Source: Cycas panzhihuaensis (taxonomy: Eukaryota > Cycadophyta). From it: a DNA stretch of 64,000 nucleotides. The translations under genes and the position numbers were made by a program. A model generated the notes under the pieces. The model saw nothing but the letters and a program-made list of their open reading frames with translations, had not been told where the DNA came from and made no database searches. Location: contig CM041465.1 in NCBI GenBank assembly GCA_023213395.1, positions 76,143,741-76,207,740 on the forward strand, read 5' to 3'. Below are positions 51,119-64,000 of this stretch, in pieces. Position 1 is the first letter of the stretch, and every line of letters begins with the position of its first letter.

Positions 51119-52554
51119 TTATATCCCCCACTCTCTTATCTATCATTATTAAATTATAAATACTATTAAGTTGTGTGTATGTGTTCACCTATTCATGTAA
51201 TGTCCCATTGGTGGACTTAAAGGTTCTCTTATATTATTGATTAGATATGAAGTCAATTATACTTATAAGTATATACATTCACCTAATGCAATTCTTTAAA
51301 AGATGATCGTTATTCCATTATGTAATTGTGTCTTATAATATATATATTTCATATCATCTTGCTTTCATGTTCATTTTATTTTAGCTTCATTAGATGTCCT
51401 CAGATTATAGAAATTAGTTATTTATTATTTTCCTTCTAACAAATGGTATCATGTTGAATTTAATTCTAATAAGTAGTATCAAGTCTAGTCTGCTCAATAT
51501 GAGATGTCTGTGATTGATCCCATGATTTTGAAAATGACACTACAAGAATTTTTTAGCTAATTTTTTCCCATGGAGTCAAGATTAGTTTGAGGACCTACTA
51601 GCCTATTTATGCTAGTTTCAAGTCATAATCATGTATCAAGGGCTTGATTGAAAAGATAATGATGAGAATTTGTTTATTATAAAGTTTTTAGATATTATTT
51701 TATATATGTGGGTATATAAAAATTTAGAATTCAAATAATACCATATTAGAATGTACTCATAATATATAACAAAAGTATATCAAATATATATAATGGCTTA
51801 ATCATATTATAAGGAATGTACACAATTCATATAATGTAAGATCAACAAATAAAGTAATAACATGAAATATAAAGTATAAACATTAAAAGCATCCAATAAG
51901 CATCACCACAAGAGAGACAATTAATTTATATGTAGAAAATATAAGGAAAAAAATATTACAAGAGAAGGTTATAGTTTGGAGCTCCTCTTTATGATATCAA
52001 ATGATTGCATCTCCAAGTCAATCTTTTTCTCTCAATTTCTCAAGTGGTGTGTATGCATATTTATATGAATAGTCTCCTCATGAATAACCTATAATATATC
52101 TTAAGTATTTTCATCATCTAATAGTATTTGTACATAAATATGTATGCATGTTATACTTATCAATGCTTTTAGTGAATGGCATTTTTTATGAGTTCATAAC
52201 ATTATATTAAATATTATATATGTGAAAATATCACATATTCCAACACTCCTATTTAATGTTTAATATCTTTAATTTATAACCTTAGTTTTCAATGTCTTTA
52301 TATTTTCATGTATGTTGGAACCTATAAACCTATATCAAATATGTATTAATTAATATCAATCTTAATAAAGTTGTATTACTTTAACCTATAAATTTATCAA
52401 CATGATACTTCTTTCCTGCAAGTAATAACCTGTAATCATTTATAGTCATTTGTGATAATTAGTAATTAACTACTTGTAAACCAATCATTAATCAACTAGT
52501 AAATTAATTTCAATTTTATAGCTTTCACTCGTTATGTTTATCTAAAATTTTCTC
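51119..52554. mobile_element. LTR debris between D and B, copy 2
   Basis: Counterpart of 24891-26337. From 51880 on it forms the first unit of the local 2.17 kb tandem duplication. Confidence 0.35.
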
Positions 52555-52902
52555 TGTTGGGATAACCCACAATGTTCTTAAAGAGTTGTGCACCTAGGGC
52601 TTCTCAAAGCCATCTTTGGGGCTCCCTAGGGCACCTAGAGCCGCACATCAGTCACCTAAAGCCACTAAATGCTGACGCATTATTTTTAAGGTATGCGTTG
52701 ATATTACTTAATTATAGTTTTAATATTATTTTAAATATTTTTTGTTAACGTAGGTCAAGTCAAGCGCCACGCTCCCAAATTTCCTATAAATAGGGCTAAA
52801 TACCTCCCTAGTGTTTTTTAACATTGCTATTGATTTGGAAGATTATGTTAACTCAAGATGCACTTACCATTGTAGTTCTGCTTTACACCTCTACATCCTT
52901 CA
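52555..52902 (+). mobile_element. Element B LTR, unit 1 of copy 2
   Basis: 348 bp, the most diverged of the three B LTRs, mostly by transitions. TATAAATAGGG is kept. The adjoining primer site (52905-52916) reads TGGTATTAAAGC. Confidence 0.8.
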
Positions 52903-53462
52903 TTTGGTATTAAAGCAACTTGGTTAGCATGCAATCAATTAAATTTTTAGAAATTTATGTGAGATTCACAGCTTAACTTCTATTTATTTTGATATGTAAA
53001 TAATATCACGATATATTAAAGGTTCAACTTTGTAAAAACATCGTTTATATTATTTATTTTTTTGTTTATATATATTTGTACATTGCTTAAGGCTGCTCAC
53101 TTCATTTCATCTAGTTCCAACTTCTCAATCTTTGATCGAAACTACCTCATATGACTGCTTGTTATGATCATAATTGAATTCTCTAACCAACAATAAAAGC
53201 AGTTTGTGTTTTTATTACTTATACTGAGAGAAATCTCTCTTTGAGTCTTAATTTCCCATATGGAACTCGATTCACCTCCGCTTCATTCTCATTCTATAGG
53301 TATCTGCTTGGTATAAAATTTATCTATGCTTCAGCCTATCCATGATACCCAAATTTCATCTAAATTTGTGTCATTATGTGGCTTCTATAGAGATCCGACC
53401 AATGTAGTCTTCACGCCCCCATCCTTCACCATTTTTTTTTAATACAAATTATTTTTAAAATT

Positions 53463-54049
<587 letters not shown>

Positions 54050-54733
54050 AACATTAAAAGCATCCAATAAGAATCACCACAAGAGAGACAATTGATTTAT
54101 ATGTAGAAAATATAAGGAAAAATATTATAGGAGAAGGTTAGAGTTTGAGTCGCCTTTATGATATCAAATGATTGCATCTCCAAGTCAATCTATTTTTCTC
54201 AATTTCTTAAGTGGTGTGTATGCATATTTATATAAATAGTCTCCTCATAAATAACCTATAATATATCTTAAGTATTTTCATCATCTAATAGTATTTGTAC
54301 ATAAATATGTATGCGTGTTATATTTATCAATGCTTTTAGTCAATGGCATTTTGTATGAGTTCATAACATTATATTAAATATTATATATATGAAAATATCA
54401 CATATTCCAACACTCCTATTTAATGTTTAATATCTTTAATTTATAACCTTATTTTTCAATGTCTTTATATTTTTCATGTATATTGCAACCTATAAACTTG
54501 TATCAAATATGTATTAATTAATATCAATCTTAATAAAGTTGTATTACTTTAACCTATAAATTTATCAATATGATACTTCTTTCCTGTAAGTAATAACCTG
54601 TAATCATCTATAGTCATTTGTGATAATTAGTGGCTAACTATGAGGAACTAACTTGTAAAGCAATCATTAATCAACTAGCAAATCAATTTTAATTTTATAG
54701 CTTTCACTCGTTATGTTTATCTGAATTTTTTTC

Positions 54734-55086
54734 TGTTGGGATAACCCATAATGTTCTTAAAGAGTTGTGCACCTAGGGCTTCTCAAAGCCATCTGGGGCC
54801 CTTAGGCACTTAGAGTCGTACATCACCACCTAGAGCCACTAAATACTGACACATTATTTTTAAGTTATGTGTTGATATTACTTAATTGTATTTTTAATAT
54901 TATTTTGAATATTTTTTTGTTAACGTGTAGGTCGGGCTAAAGCACATTCTCGCCTCCCAAAATTTCCTATAAATAGGGTGGAAATACCTCCCTAGTGTTT
55001 TTTAACACTGCCATTGATTTAGAAGATTATGTTAACTCAAGATGCACTCACTGTTGTAGTTCTGTTTTACACCTCCGCATCTTTCA
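54734..55086 (+). mobile_element. Element B LTR, unit 2 of copy 2
   Basis: 353 bp with the same ends and TATA box. By eye it is closer to the copy 1 LTR (26338) than to the neighbouring unit 1. The primer site at 55089-55100 reads TGGTATTAGAGC. Confidence 0.8.
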
Positions 55087-55628
55087 TTTGGTATTAGAGC
55101 GACTTGGTTAGCAAGATTCGATCAATTAAATTTTAGAAATTATGTGAGATTCACTACTAACTTCTAATTATTTTGATATGTAAATAATATCACGATATAT
55201 TAAAGGTTTAACTTTGTAAACCATCATTTATATTATTTGTTTTTTCATTTATATATATTTGTATGTTATCAAGGCTGCTCACTTCATTTCATCCGTCCCA
55301 ACTTCTCAATCTTGATCGAAACTACCTCATGACAAATTGTTATGATCATAATTGAATTTCAGCCAACAATAAAAAGCAGCTTTGTGTTTTTATCATTATA
55401 CTCAGAGAAATCTCTTTGAGTCTCGCCTCCCATATGGAACCCAATTCACCCTCAACTTCATTCTCATTCTATAGGTATCTGCTTTGCATAAAATTTACCT
55501 GCTCAGCTATCCATGATACCCACTCGCCTAAGTTTGGTGTCATCCTCGCGTTCTATAGAGAGATCCGATCAATAGAGTCTTCACGCCTCATTCTTCACCA
55601 TTTTTTTTAATACAAATTATTTTAAAAT

Positions 55629-58632
<3,004 letters not shown>

Positions 58633-61352
58633 TTTAATCATTTTTTGTTATCAATTTTTGGGCTAATTTATGTGGTGGGTCACCGTGCGCTTCTTTGCAT
58701 TCAAAATTAATGTGAATGGATCGTGTTTTGATCACTTTTCTCCTCTGTTTATGCCCTAGACTTGCCTGCATAGTTGTTGTTTGATATTTTTTTTTTTTCA
58801 AACTTTATAATATATTGTTTATATTATCTTTAATCAAGGTTAAAAAAAAAATGAATTATATTTGATATCATTTGAAATCCTTTTTGTTAAAGAGCCTAAC
58901 CCCCTACAGGGTTCAACCCCTGGTCACGTGACCTCCATGTGACCTAAAGAGTTTGTGAAAAGGGCCAATCCTTTATTCAATCTTTTCCTTTATATTTTAT
59001 TTATTTATTTTATTCTAAGGGGTAACTGGCACTTTTATATTTCTAACTTCTCACTGGAGTACCATATTTTAACGAAACTAGTTCCATTGTGACAATATCT
59101 TCACTGGATACACTATAGATTGGTCATTTTCTAGTTTTAGATATGGTTTTGATCATTTTTTAATAATTTAAAGTCACCTCATTTTTTAGCTTCTAGTTTA
59201 TTAAACATAAAGAGGTCATTTTACTATTGTTTCTATATCTTTCTTGTTTGGTATCTGTTTTCTGATTTGTTAACTTTGTTGGAAAGTTGACTTAGCTCTC
59301 TTTGTATTGATATAATCTCTTAAGTGATTTGAAGTCTTTTTGTAGATATTATAAGCTTTTGAAGTTAAGGTATTGTATCAAGCCTAACCGCTCACTAATT
59401 GGCATTTTTTGAAGTGTTTCCTTCAAGTTTTTTGGAATAAATTAGATTAAAAGGTCTTCTATTTGTAAGTGAACTCTTTTTCATACCTTTTATAAGGTTA
59501 TATTTTATTTTTATAACATTTTAAGTCTTGTAGCACCAATTAAAGCTGAAAAAGGGGTCTTTGCATTTATTTATTAAAATCTTAAGCTACAGAAGTCAAT
59601 TTTCTAGATGGTCAAATATGTTGGAAAGCAAATTTAATATTCTTCAGTTTAATATAGATTTCACTTAATTCTAAGTTCATTTAGTAGGTATTTAAAGCAA
59701 GTTTATTTTAGCTCCTTATTCAGTCTTTATTGGTATTATTCTATAACTTTTTATACATTATATGTTCTCAAAAGGTTACAACTGATTTATCGATTACTAA
59801 CATCTCATTCTTAAAGCTTTTATTATTTCTTGTTTATTTTTTCAAGTTCTTTTTTGTAGTAAGAAACTAGTTCTTCAATACTTCAAGCTAAGAGGAGCTA
59901 TTCAATCAAACGGGTACTTTTTTGCATTCTAATTGTTCATTTTCTATAAGAAACTTATCATTTTTTAAGCATTTCTATCATTAAAAGTAAAAGTTACACT
60001 TTAGCTACTTATTTTTTGCATTAATAAAGGTTACTTATGTTTACTTAGGCTACTTCTTAACTTTGAAAATTCAAGCTTAGTTAAAGAATCTCATTGATCT
60101 TCTATATTTTCATCATTAAGGATAGTTTTATTTCAAATTTACATAGTTAAAGCCTTATTTGATTTCTAAGATAGGTTATACCTAGTTTGCTTATAAGCCT
60201 ACAAAGGAGCTTCTTGTCATTTCATTCATATTATTACAAAGAATATTTGTAATAATCTTCATACCTCTTAAAGTTCATTCGTTTATTAGGCAAAGAAGCT
60301 TTCTTATTTATCCTAAAGTTATATTTTTTTAAGCTTGAGGAGTGTATAGCAAAGGCATAGTTATAAGTCTTTTCTTATTCATTTTATGCATCAAAGGTTC
60401 ACTTAACGTTCTTGATTTAAGGGCGTTCAAATATTGAAAGCTTCATTGATTCCTTGCTTCACTTATAGAAGGTGCATATAGTTTCTTGTGTATTTTATTT
60501 TCAAAGAGTATTTCCATTTGAAAGACATTGGCTTATATTGGCATTTATTTTAGTTTATTAAGAAAGGTTATTGCTTGTATTTTTTTTTTTTTAATTTATT
60601 ATATCATTTATTCATTCTTGCTTAGTGGATATTGTCCTTTCTTTTAAGTTTTTTTGTATAAAAAGAACATTTCAAAACCCTAAGTAAGACCACAAGTATT
60701 AATTAATTTATTTTCACATTAAAAAGATAAATCCTGAATTGAATAATCTCTATTTTCTAGCCTTGCAAAAGGAACGGTTAGGACCCCTGAAGTTACCACC
60801 TCGGACACACTAATTAGCCTACTCATATTGGATGAGGAAAGACATTAATTATCAGGTATATTCGATGGTAGGTTGAGATGTAGAACCTTTTTCTTATTTA
60901 GTGTTTAGAGACCAAGGCTAGACCTAAAGAAGGTGAGTGTCTTGATTCGAGTAACCTTCACCGTTAGATCTGTTACTAGGCATAAGTCTAGTGCAGGCAG
61001 GTCCACAATTCAAGGGGGTATAAAAGCTTTCTTAGCAGCCCACATATTGAGGTATATCAAGCCTTGAGCTCACATACCAATATATTGGGTCCATGTTTTA
61101 TCATTTGTGGGTAAGCGCCATTAGACAAAATAATAACCAAAGGTTTCCCCAGGAGAACCCTAAGTTTAGAGCCTAGTAGCCTTATTAGGTAATAATTCAT
61201 TTTTAAAATATTAGGTAAAGCTTGGGTTATTTAAACTTGGTTCAAATTTCAAATTCAAAACCCTTTCAAACTTTAAATTCAAATTCTTCTTTCAAAACCT
61301 TTGTCAACTTCACTCTTATTTCACCTTTGTTTAATAAAGACCTTAGTTCAGC
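58633..61352 (+). mobile_element. Element B leader part 2, copy 2
   Basis: Counterpart of 31015-33771. Contains GGTCACGTGACCTCCATGTGACC (split: palindrome 58922-58933, extra arm 58939-58944) and the block shared with the A leader at about 60770-61190. The differences from copy 1 are mostly single transitions, unlike the indel-rich left part of copy 2. Confidence 0.7.
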
Positions 61353-62340
61353 ATGGCCTCAAGTTTCATCAATGTGACCATTCCTAAATTTGATATAAAT
61401 AATTTCTTAAATTGGAGTAGGAGGATGAGACACATCCTTATAGCTAATGAAATATGGGAGATTGTGAAAATATGATACAATAAATTAGGTCAAAATCCAA
61501 CTAATACGGAGAAAGCCACCTACAAGGAAAATGTTAAGAAGGATAATGAAGCCTTGGCACTTATCTTTTGTGTGCTTGAAGATCATATATTCCCTCATGT
61601 TAGTGAGTTTGTGAAATCAAAGGAATCTTGGAATATACTACAGTTACTATATGAAGGAGTAACCTCTTCTAAACTTTAGAATCTTAGAAGGAAGCTTAAA
61701 AATTTGCATATGTTAACCATTAAATCTGTAACAAAATTCATGACCAAAGTACAAAATATAGTGAATCAAATGAGGTCTCTTGGAGATACCCTAATAGAAC
61801 AAAGGGTAGTTGAATGGATCCTTAAATGTATCGGTGTGGTTAGACATTTTGAAATAGTTTCCACTAGTATAAGTATCTCAAAAGATCTAAGCACAATAAA
61901 AATGGAATAGCTTAGTGTTATGCTTATGTCCATAAAGGAATAACAAAGTACCAATGAGTCACTTAAACATGCCTTTGCTATAAAGGCTCGTATCCAATTT
62001 AATTCTCAAGCAAAAACTTCAAGGCACAAAGAATCATGTCAAATAAGAATGGTTAGGAACCCTAAAAAGGAAGATAGGTAAGGTCCTCCAAAATATCAAG
62101 CCCCTCATCAAAGGAGGCAAGGAGGACAATAACAGAATGAGAACCCTCTAAGACATACAAACCAAAGGAGACAGTTTAAAGGTCATACTTGTTGTCCCAA
62201 TTGTCAAAGAAACCCTCAATCCTTAAGGTCTAATCAAGAATACTATGACAATAAACTAAGAGATAGCCCTCCTCAACCTTATGAGGAAAGGGGAAGATCC
62301 TCTAATATTAATCGATCTCATCTAAGAAGTAGGAGCTTAA
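61353..62340 (+). pseudogene. Copia gag (UBN2-type) of element B
   Basis: Starts MASSFINVTIPKFDINNFLN at 61353 and keeps the conserved Trp (61413). It continues ANEIWEIVK, DNEALALIFCVLEDHIFPHV, SWNILQLLYEGV, LRRKLKNLHM, VTKFMTKVQNIVNQMRSLGD and EQRVVEWILKCIG, the UBN2 gag core. A Gln/Arg/Ser-rich tail ends in NRSHLRSRSLSYGRRD. In-frame stops are at 61473, 61677, 61908, 61941, 62079 and 62130. Each replaces a codon one C-to-T or G-to-A step from Gln, Arg or Trp, and the frame never shifts. Confidence 0.9.
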
Positions 62341-62504
62341 GTTATGGAAGGAGAGATCCCCTATATTATATATATTGCCATAGAAGTGGCCATAATGAAG
62401 ATAAATATTTCTCAAAATATGGACCACCCACTAGAGGATATGCCCATAATACATTTGAGTCAAAGGACAATAATAGGTTGTTTCTATCTAGTTTCATTGC
62501 TCAG
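62341..62504 (+). pseudogene. Nucleocapsid zinc knuckle of element B
   Basis: At 62367-62408 the knuckle reads Y-I-Y-C-H-R-S-G-H-N-E-D-K-Y. The CX2CX4HX4C spacing is perfect, but the first and last Cys are Tyr (TAT for TGT). FSKYGPPTRGYAHNTF follows, as in functional relatives. It is in the same frame as gag. Confidence 0.8.
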
Positions 62505-62747
62505 GAGGAAGAAGATGATAGTTGGTACATTGATTTAGGATGTTTAACTCATATGACATACAAAGAACACATGTTTTGTACTTTGGATAAACACAGGAAA
62601 GGGTCCATTATATTTGGAGATAATACCTCCCATGAATAAATTGGGAGAGGTAATATAGCTTTGATGATAGATATAAGAGAATATAGACATCTAGATGATG
62701 TCTTATATGTCCCATCTCTGAGGAAAAATTTATTATTAGTAGGATAG
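62505..62747 (+). pseudogene. Copia aspartic protease of element B
   Basis: WYIDLGCLTHMTYKEHMF corresponds to the family motif WYxDSGCSxHM. The catalytic Asp codon is at 62532, but the following Ser is Leu (TTA for TCA). GRGNIALMIDIREYRHLDDV and LYVPSLRKNLLLVG follow. Stops occur at 62637 and 62745. The protease normally cleaves the gag-pol product; here it could not. Confidence 0.85.
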
Positions 62748-63086
62748 ATGATGGGACAGGACTACAAGGTCATTTTTTACAATGGTACGTGTGTTATAAA
62801 AGACAAAAGGAGAAATAAAGTTATTGTTGCCAAAGGGGAAATGACCATGGATCGCTTATTCAAACTTATACTTACTCCCTCAAACACATATGCTTTAAGA
62901 ACTTCAACTAACCTAGATAGTGAGTTTTGGCATAGAAGGTTTGGCCATCTCAACTATAATAGTTTAACCCTTATGAAATGAATGGACATGGTCAATGGTT
63001 TACCACATATTGATGTAAATAAAAACTTATGTGAATGGTGTCTTCTTGGTAAACACCATAGGGAAAGATTTCTAGATTATAGTCAT
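62748..63086 (+). pseudogene. GAG-pre-integrase domain of element B
   Basis: Open for 78 codons: MMGQDYKVIFYNGTCVIKDK, RLFKLILTPSNTYALRTSTN and DSEFWHRRFGHLNYNSLTLM, then after a TGA at 62979 MDMVNGLPHI and LCEWCLLGKHHRERF. The HxxxH/CxxC zinc residues are in place. It is homologous to 14783-15121 in element A. Confidence 0.85.
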
Positions 63087-63560
63087 TGAGCATCAGGTCT
63101 TCTCTAATTGGTATATACCAACATTTATGGGCTTATGAACACTCTGTCACTAGCACGTGCAAGATACTTCATCACATTCATAGATGACTTCACAATGAAG
63201 ACATGGGTGTTCTTTCTCAAGTATAAATCATATGCTTTTCAACACTTTATTGACTTCAAAATCTTTGTCAAGCAACAAAGTGGATATAAACTTCTATCCC
63301 TAAGATCAGATAATAGGGGAGAGTTTATCTCAAATGCATTCAAATATTATTATGTATACCATGGAATTAGAAGATAGATAACTAAACCCTACACCCCATA
63401 ACAAAATGGTGTAGTGGAGAGGAAAAATCATACTATAGTCGAAATGGCTAGGTATATGTTTAAGGACAAGAATTTGGGCCATGAGTTTTGGGGTGAAGTA
63501 GTTCACATGGCTCTTTATTTACTCAATAGGTGCTCTACCAAAGTCCTTAGGTGGAAAACT
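63087..63560 (+). pseudogene. Copia integrase core of element B
   Basis: The core reads VYTNIYGLMNTLSLARARYF, ITFIDDFTMKTWVFFLKYKS, LLSLRSDNRGEFISNAFKYY and NGVVERKNHTIVEMARYMF. The first catalytic Asp is Asn (AAC at about 63120); the second (SDN) and the Glu (VER) are kept, and DNGGEF is DNRGEF. Stops at 63087, 63105, 63375 and 63399 are all in the common frame. Confidence 0.9.
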
Positions 63561-64000
63561 CCAAAAGAAGCTTACACTGGCTACAAACCAAGCATACATC
63601 ATCTTAGAGTATTTGGATGTCTTGCCTATGCTCATATTCCTGATCAATGAAGATCAAAATTAGATGATCATAGTGCCAAATGTATCTTCCTTGGCCATAG
63701 TAAAACTTCTAAGTCATACAAGGTATATGATCCCAAATCAAGAAAAGTCATGTGAAGCAAGGATGTTAAGTTTCAGGAAGATACCTACTATCAAGACATT
63801 CAAAAAAAGAAAAAGGAGGTTACAATAAAGTTTGATATATCTTCTAAAACCAAATATGTGCCTCCTATATTTGATTCTAGGAAAAGAATCAATGAACCTA
63901 GTGGGGAGGGAATTTCATCTCAACCTCCACCACAAAATCTACTAAAATGGGTTCATCGAAATCATGATTTGGACAACATCTTGGATAATAATCGAAGATA
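63561..64000 (+). pseudogene. Copia integrase C-terminal region of element B (runs off the window)
   Basis: EAYTGYKPSIHHLRVFGCLA, YAHIPDQ then TGA (63648), AKCIFLGHSKTSKSYKVYDP, SRKVM then TGA (63753), SKDVKFQEDTYYQD, and a Pro-rich linker SSQPPPQNLLKWVHR. This matches the A integrase end at 13768-14235. RT, RNase H and the 3' LTR must lie beyond 64000. Confidence 0.85.

Overview
This window is nuclear DNA of a seed plant with a large, AT-rich, transposon-packed genome. The grounds are decayed Ty1/copia and Ty3/gypsy LTR retrotransposons, copia primer-binding sites complementary to plant initiator tRNA-Met, kilobase-long TA microsatellites, and no intact host gene. The large genome (a gymnosperm would fit) is an inference; the species cannot be read from the sequence. 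No tRNA, rRNA, CRISPR array or prokaryotic operon was seen.

The dominant structural fact is assembly-level. A run of exactly 500 N (33868-34367) separates two overlapping contig ends. Everything from 8149 to 33867 recurs in the same order and orientation at 34368-61448. The first base after the gap matches 8149, and the last base before the gap matches 61448. The right-hand copy carries many small differences, and many of them fall on CAG/CTG trinucleotides, as expected of nanopore miscalling at CHG-methylated cytosine. Most of the window is therefore probably one locus shown twice.

Left to right (plus coordinates): 1-4960 is the 5' end of a minus-strand copia element (E): LTR, primer site, long leader with a degenerate AGATCT satellite, an unidentified coding-like remnant and a GC-rich patch. 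At 5530-6370 there is a minus-strand Ty3/gypsy integrase relic. From 7731 to 11949 lies a plus-strand element without coding capacity (C). At 11950-20098 is a minus-strand copia compound (A) with three LTRs and two internal regions, the second mostly deleted. Next come a second C-type LTR, a gypsy reverse transcriptase relic, a 0.7 kb GC-rich island with a possible fragment of a BCS1-like AAA-ATPase gene, and a plus-strand copia relic (D) in which gag is joined directly to reverse transcriptase. Element B (plus strand) starts at 26338 with LTR, TATA box and primer site. Its leader of about 7 kb holds a 3.8 kb TA array, then gag starts at 33772 and is cut by the gap. The second copy repeats all of this. 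It additionally has a 2.17 kb tandem duplication of the B LTR plus a TA array, and then runs into B gag, nucleocapsid, protease and integrase (61353-64000, continuing past the window).

A, B and E share a leader design, including an inverted repeat GGTCAC...GTGACC, and A and B also share a roughly 420 bp leader block just upstream of gag. All protein-coding retroelement regions are broken. Catalytic residues are substituted (A: protease DSR, RT YVDY; B: integrase first Asp to Asn, protease DLG). B is notable for one uninterrupted frame with about fifteen stop codons and no frameshift. The most useful observations are the false duplication with its CAG/CTG error signature, the patchy divergence between copies, and the structured long leaders.
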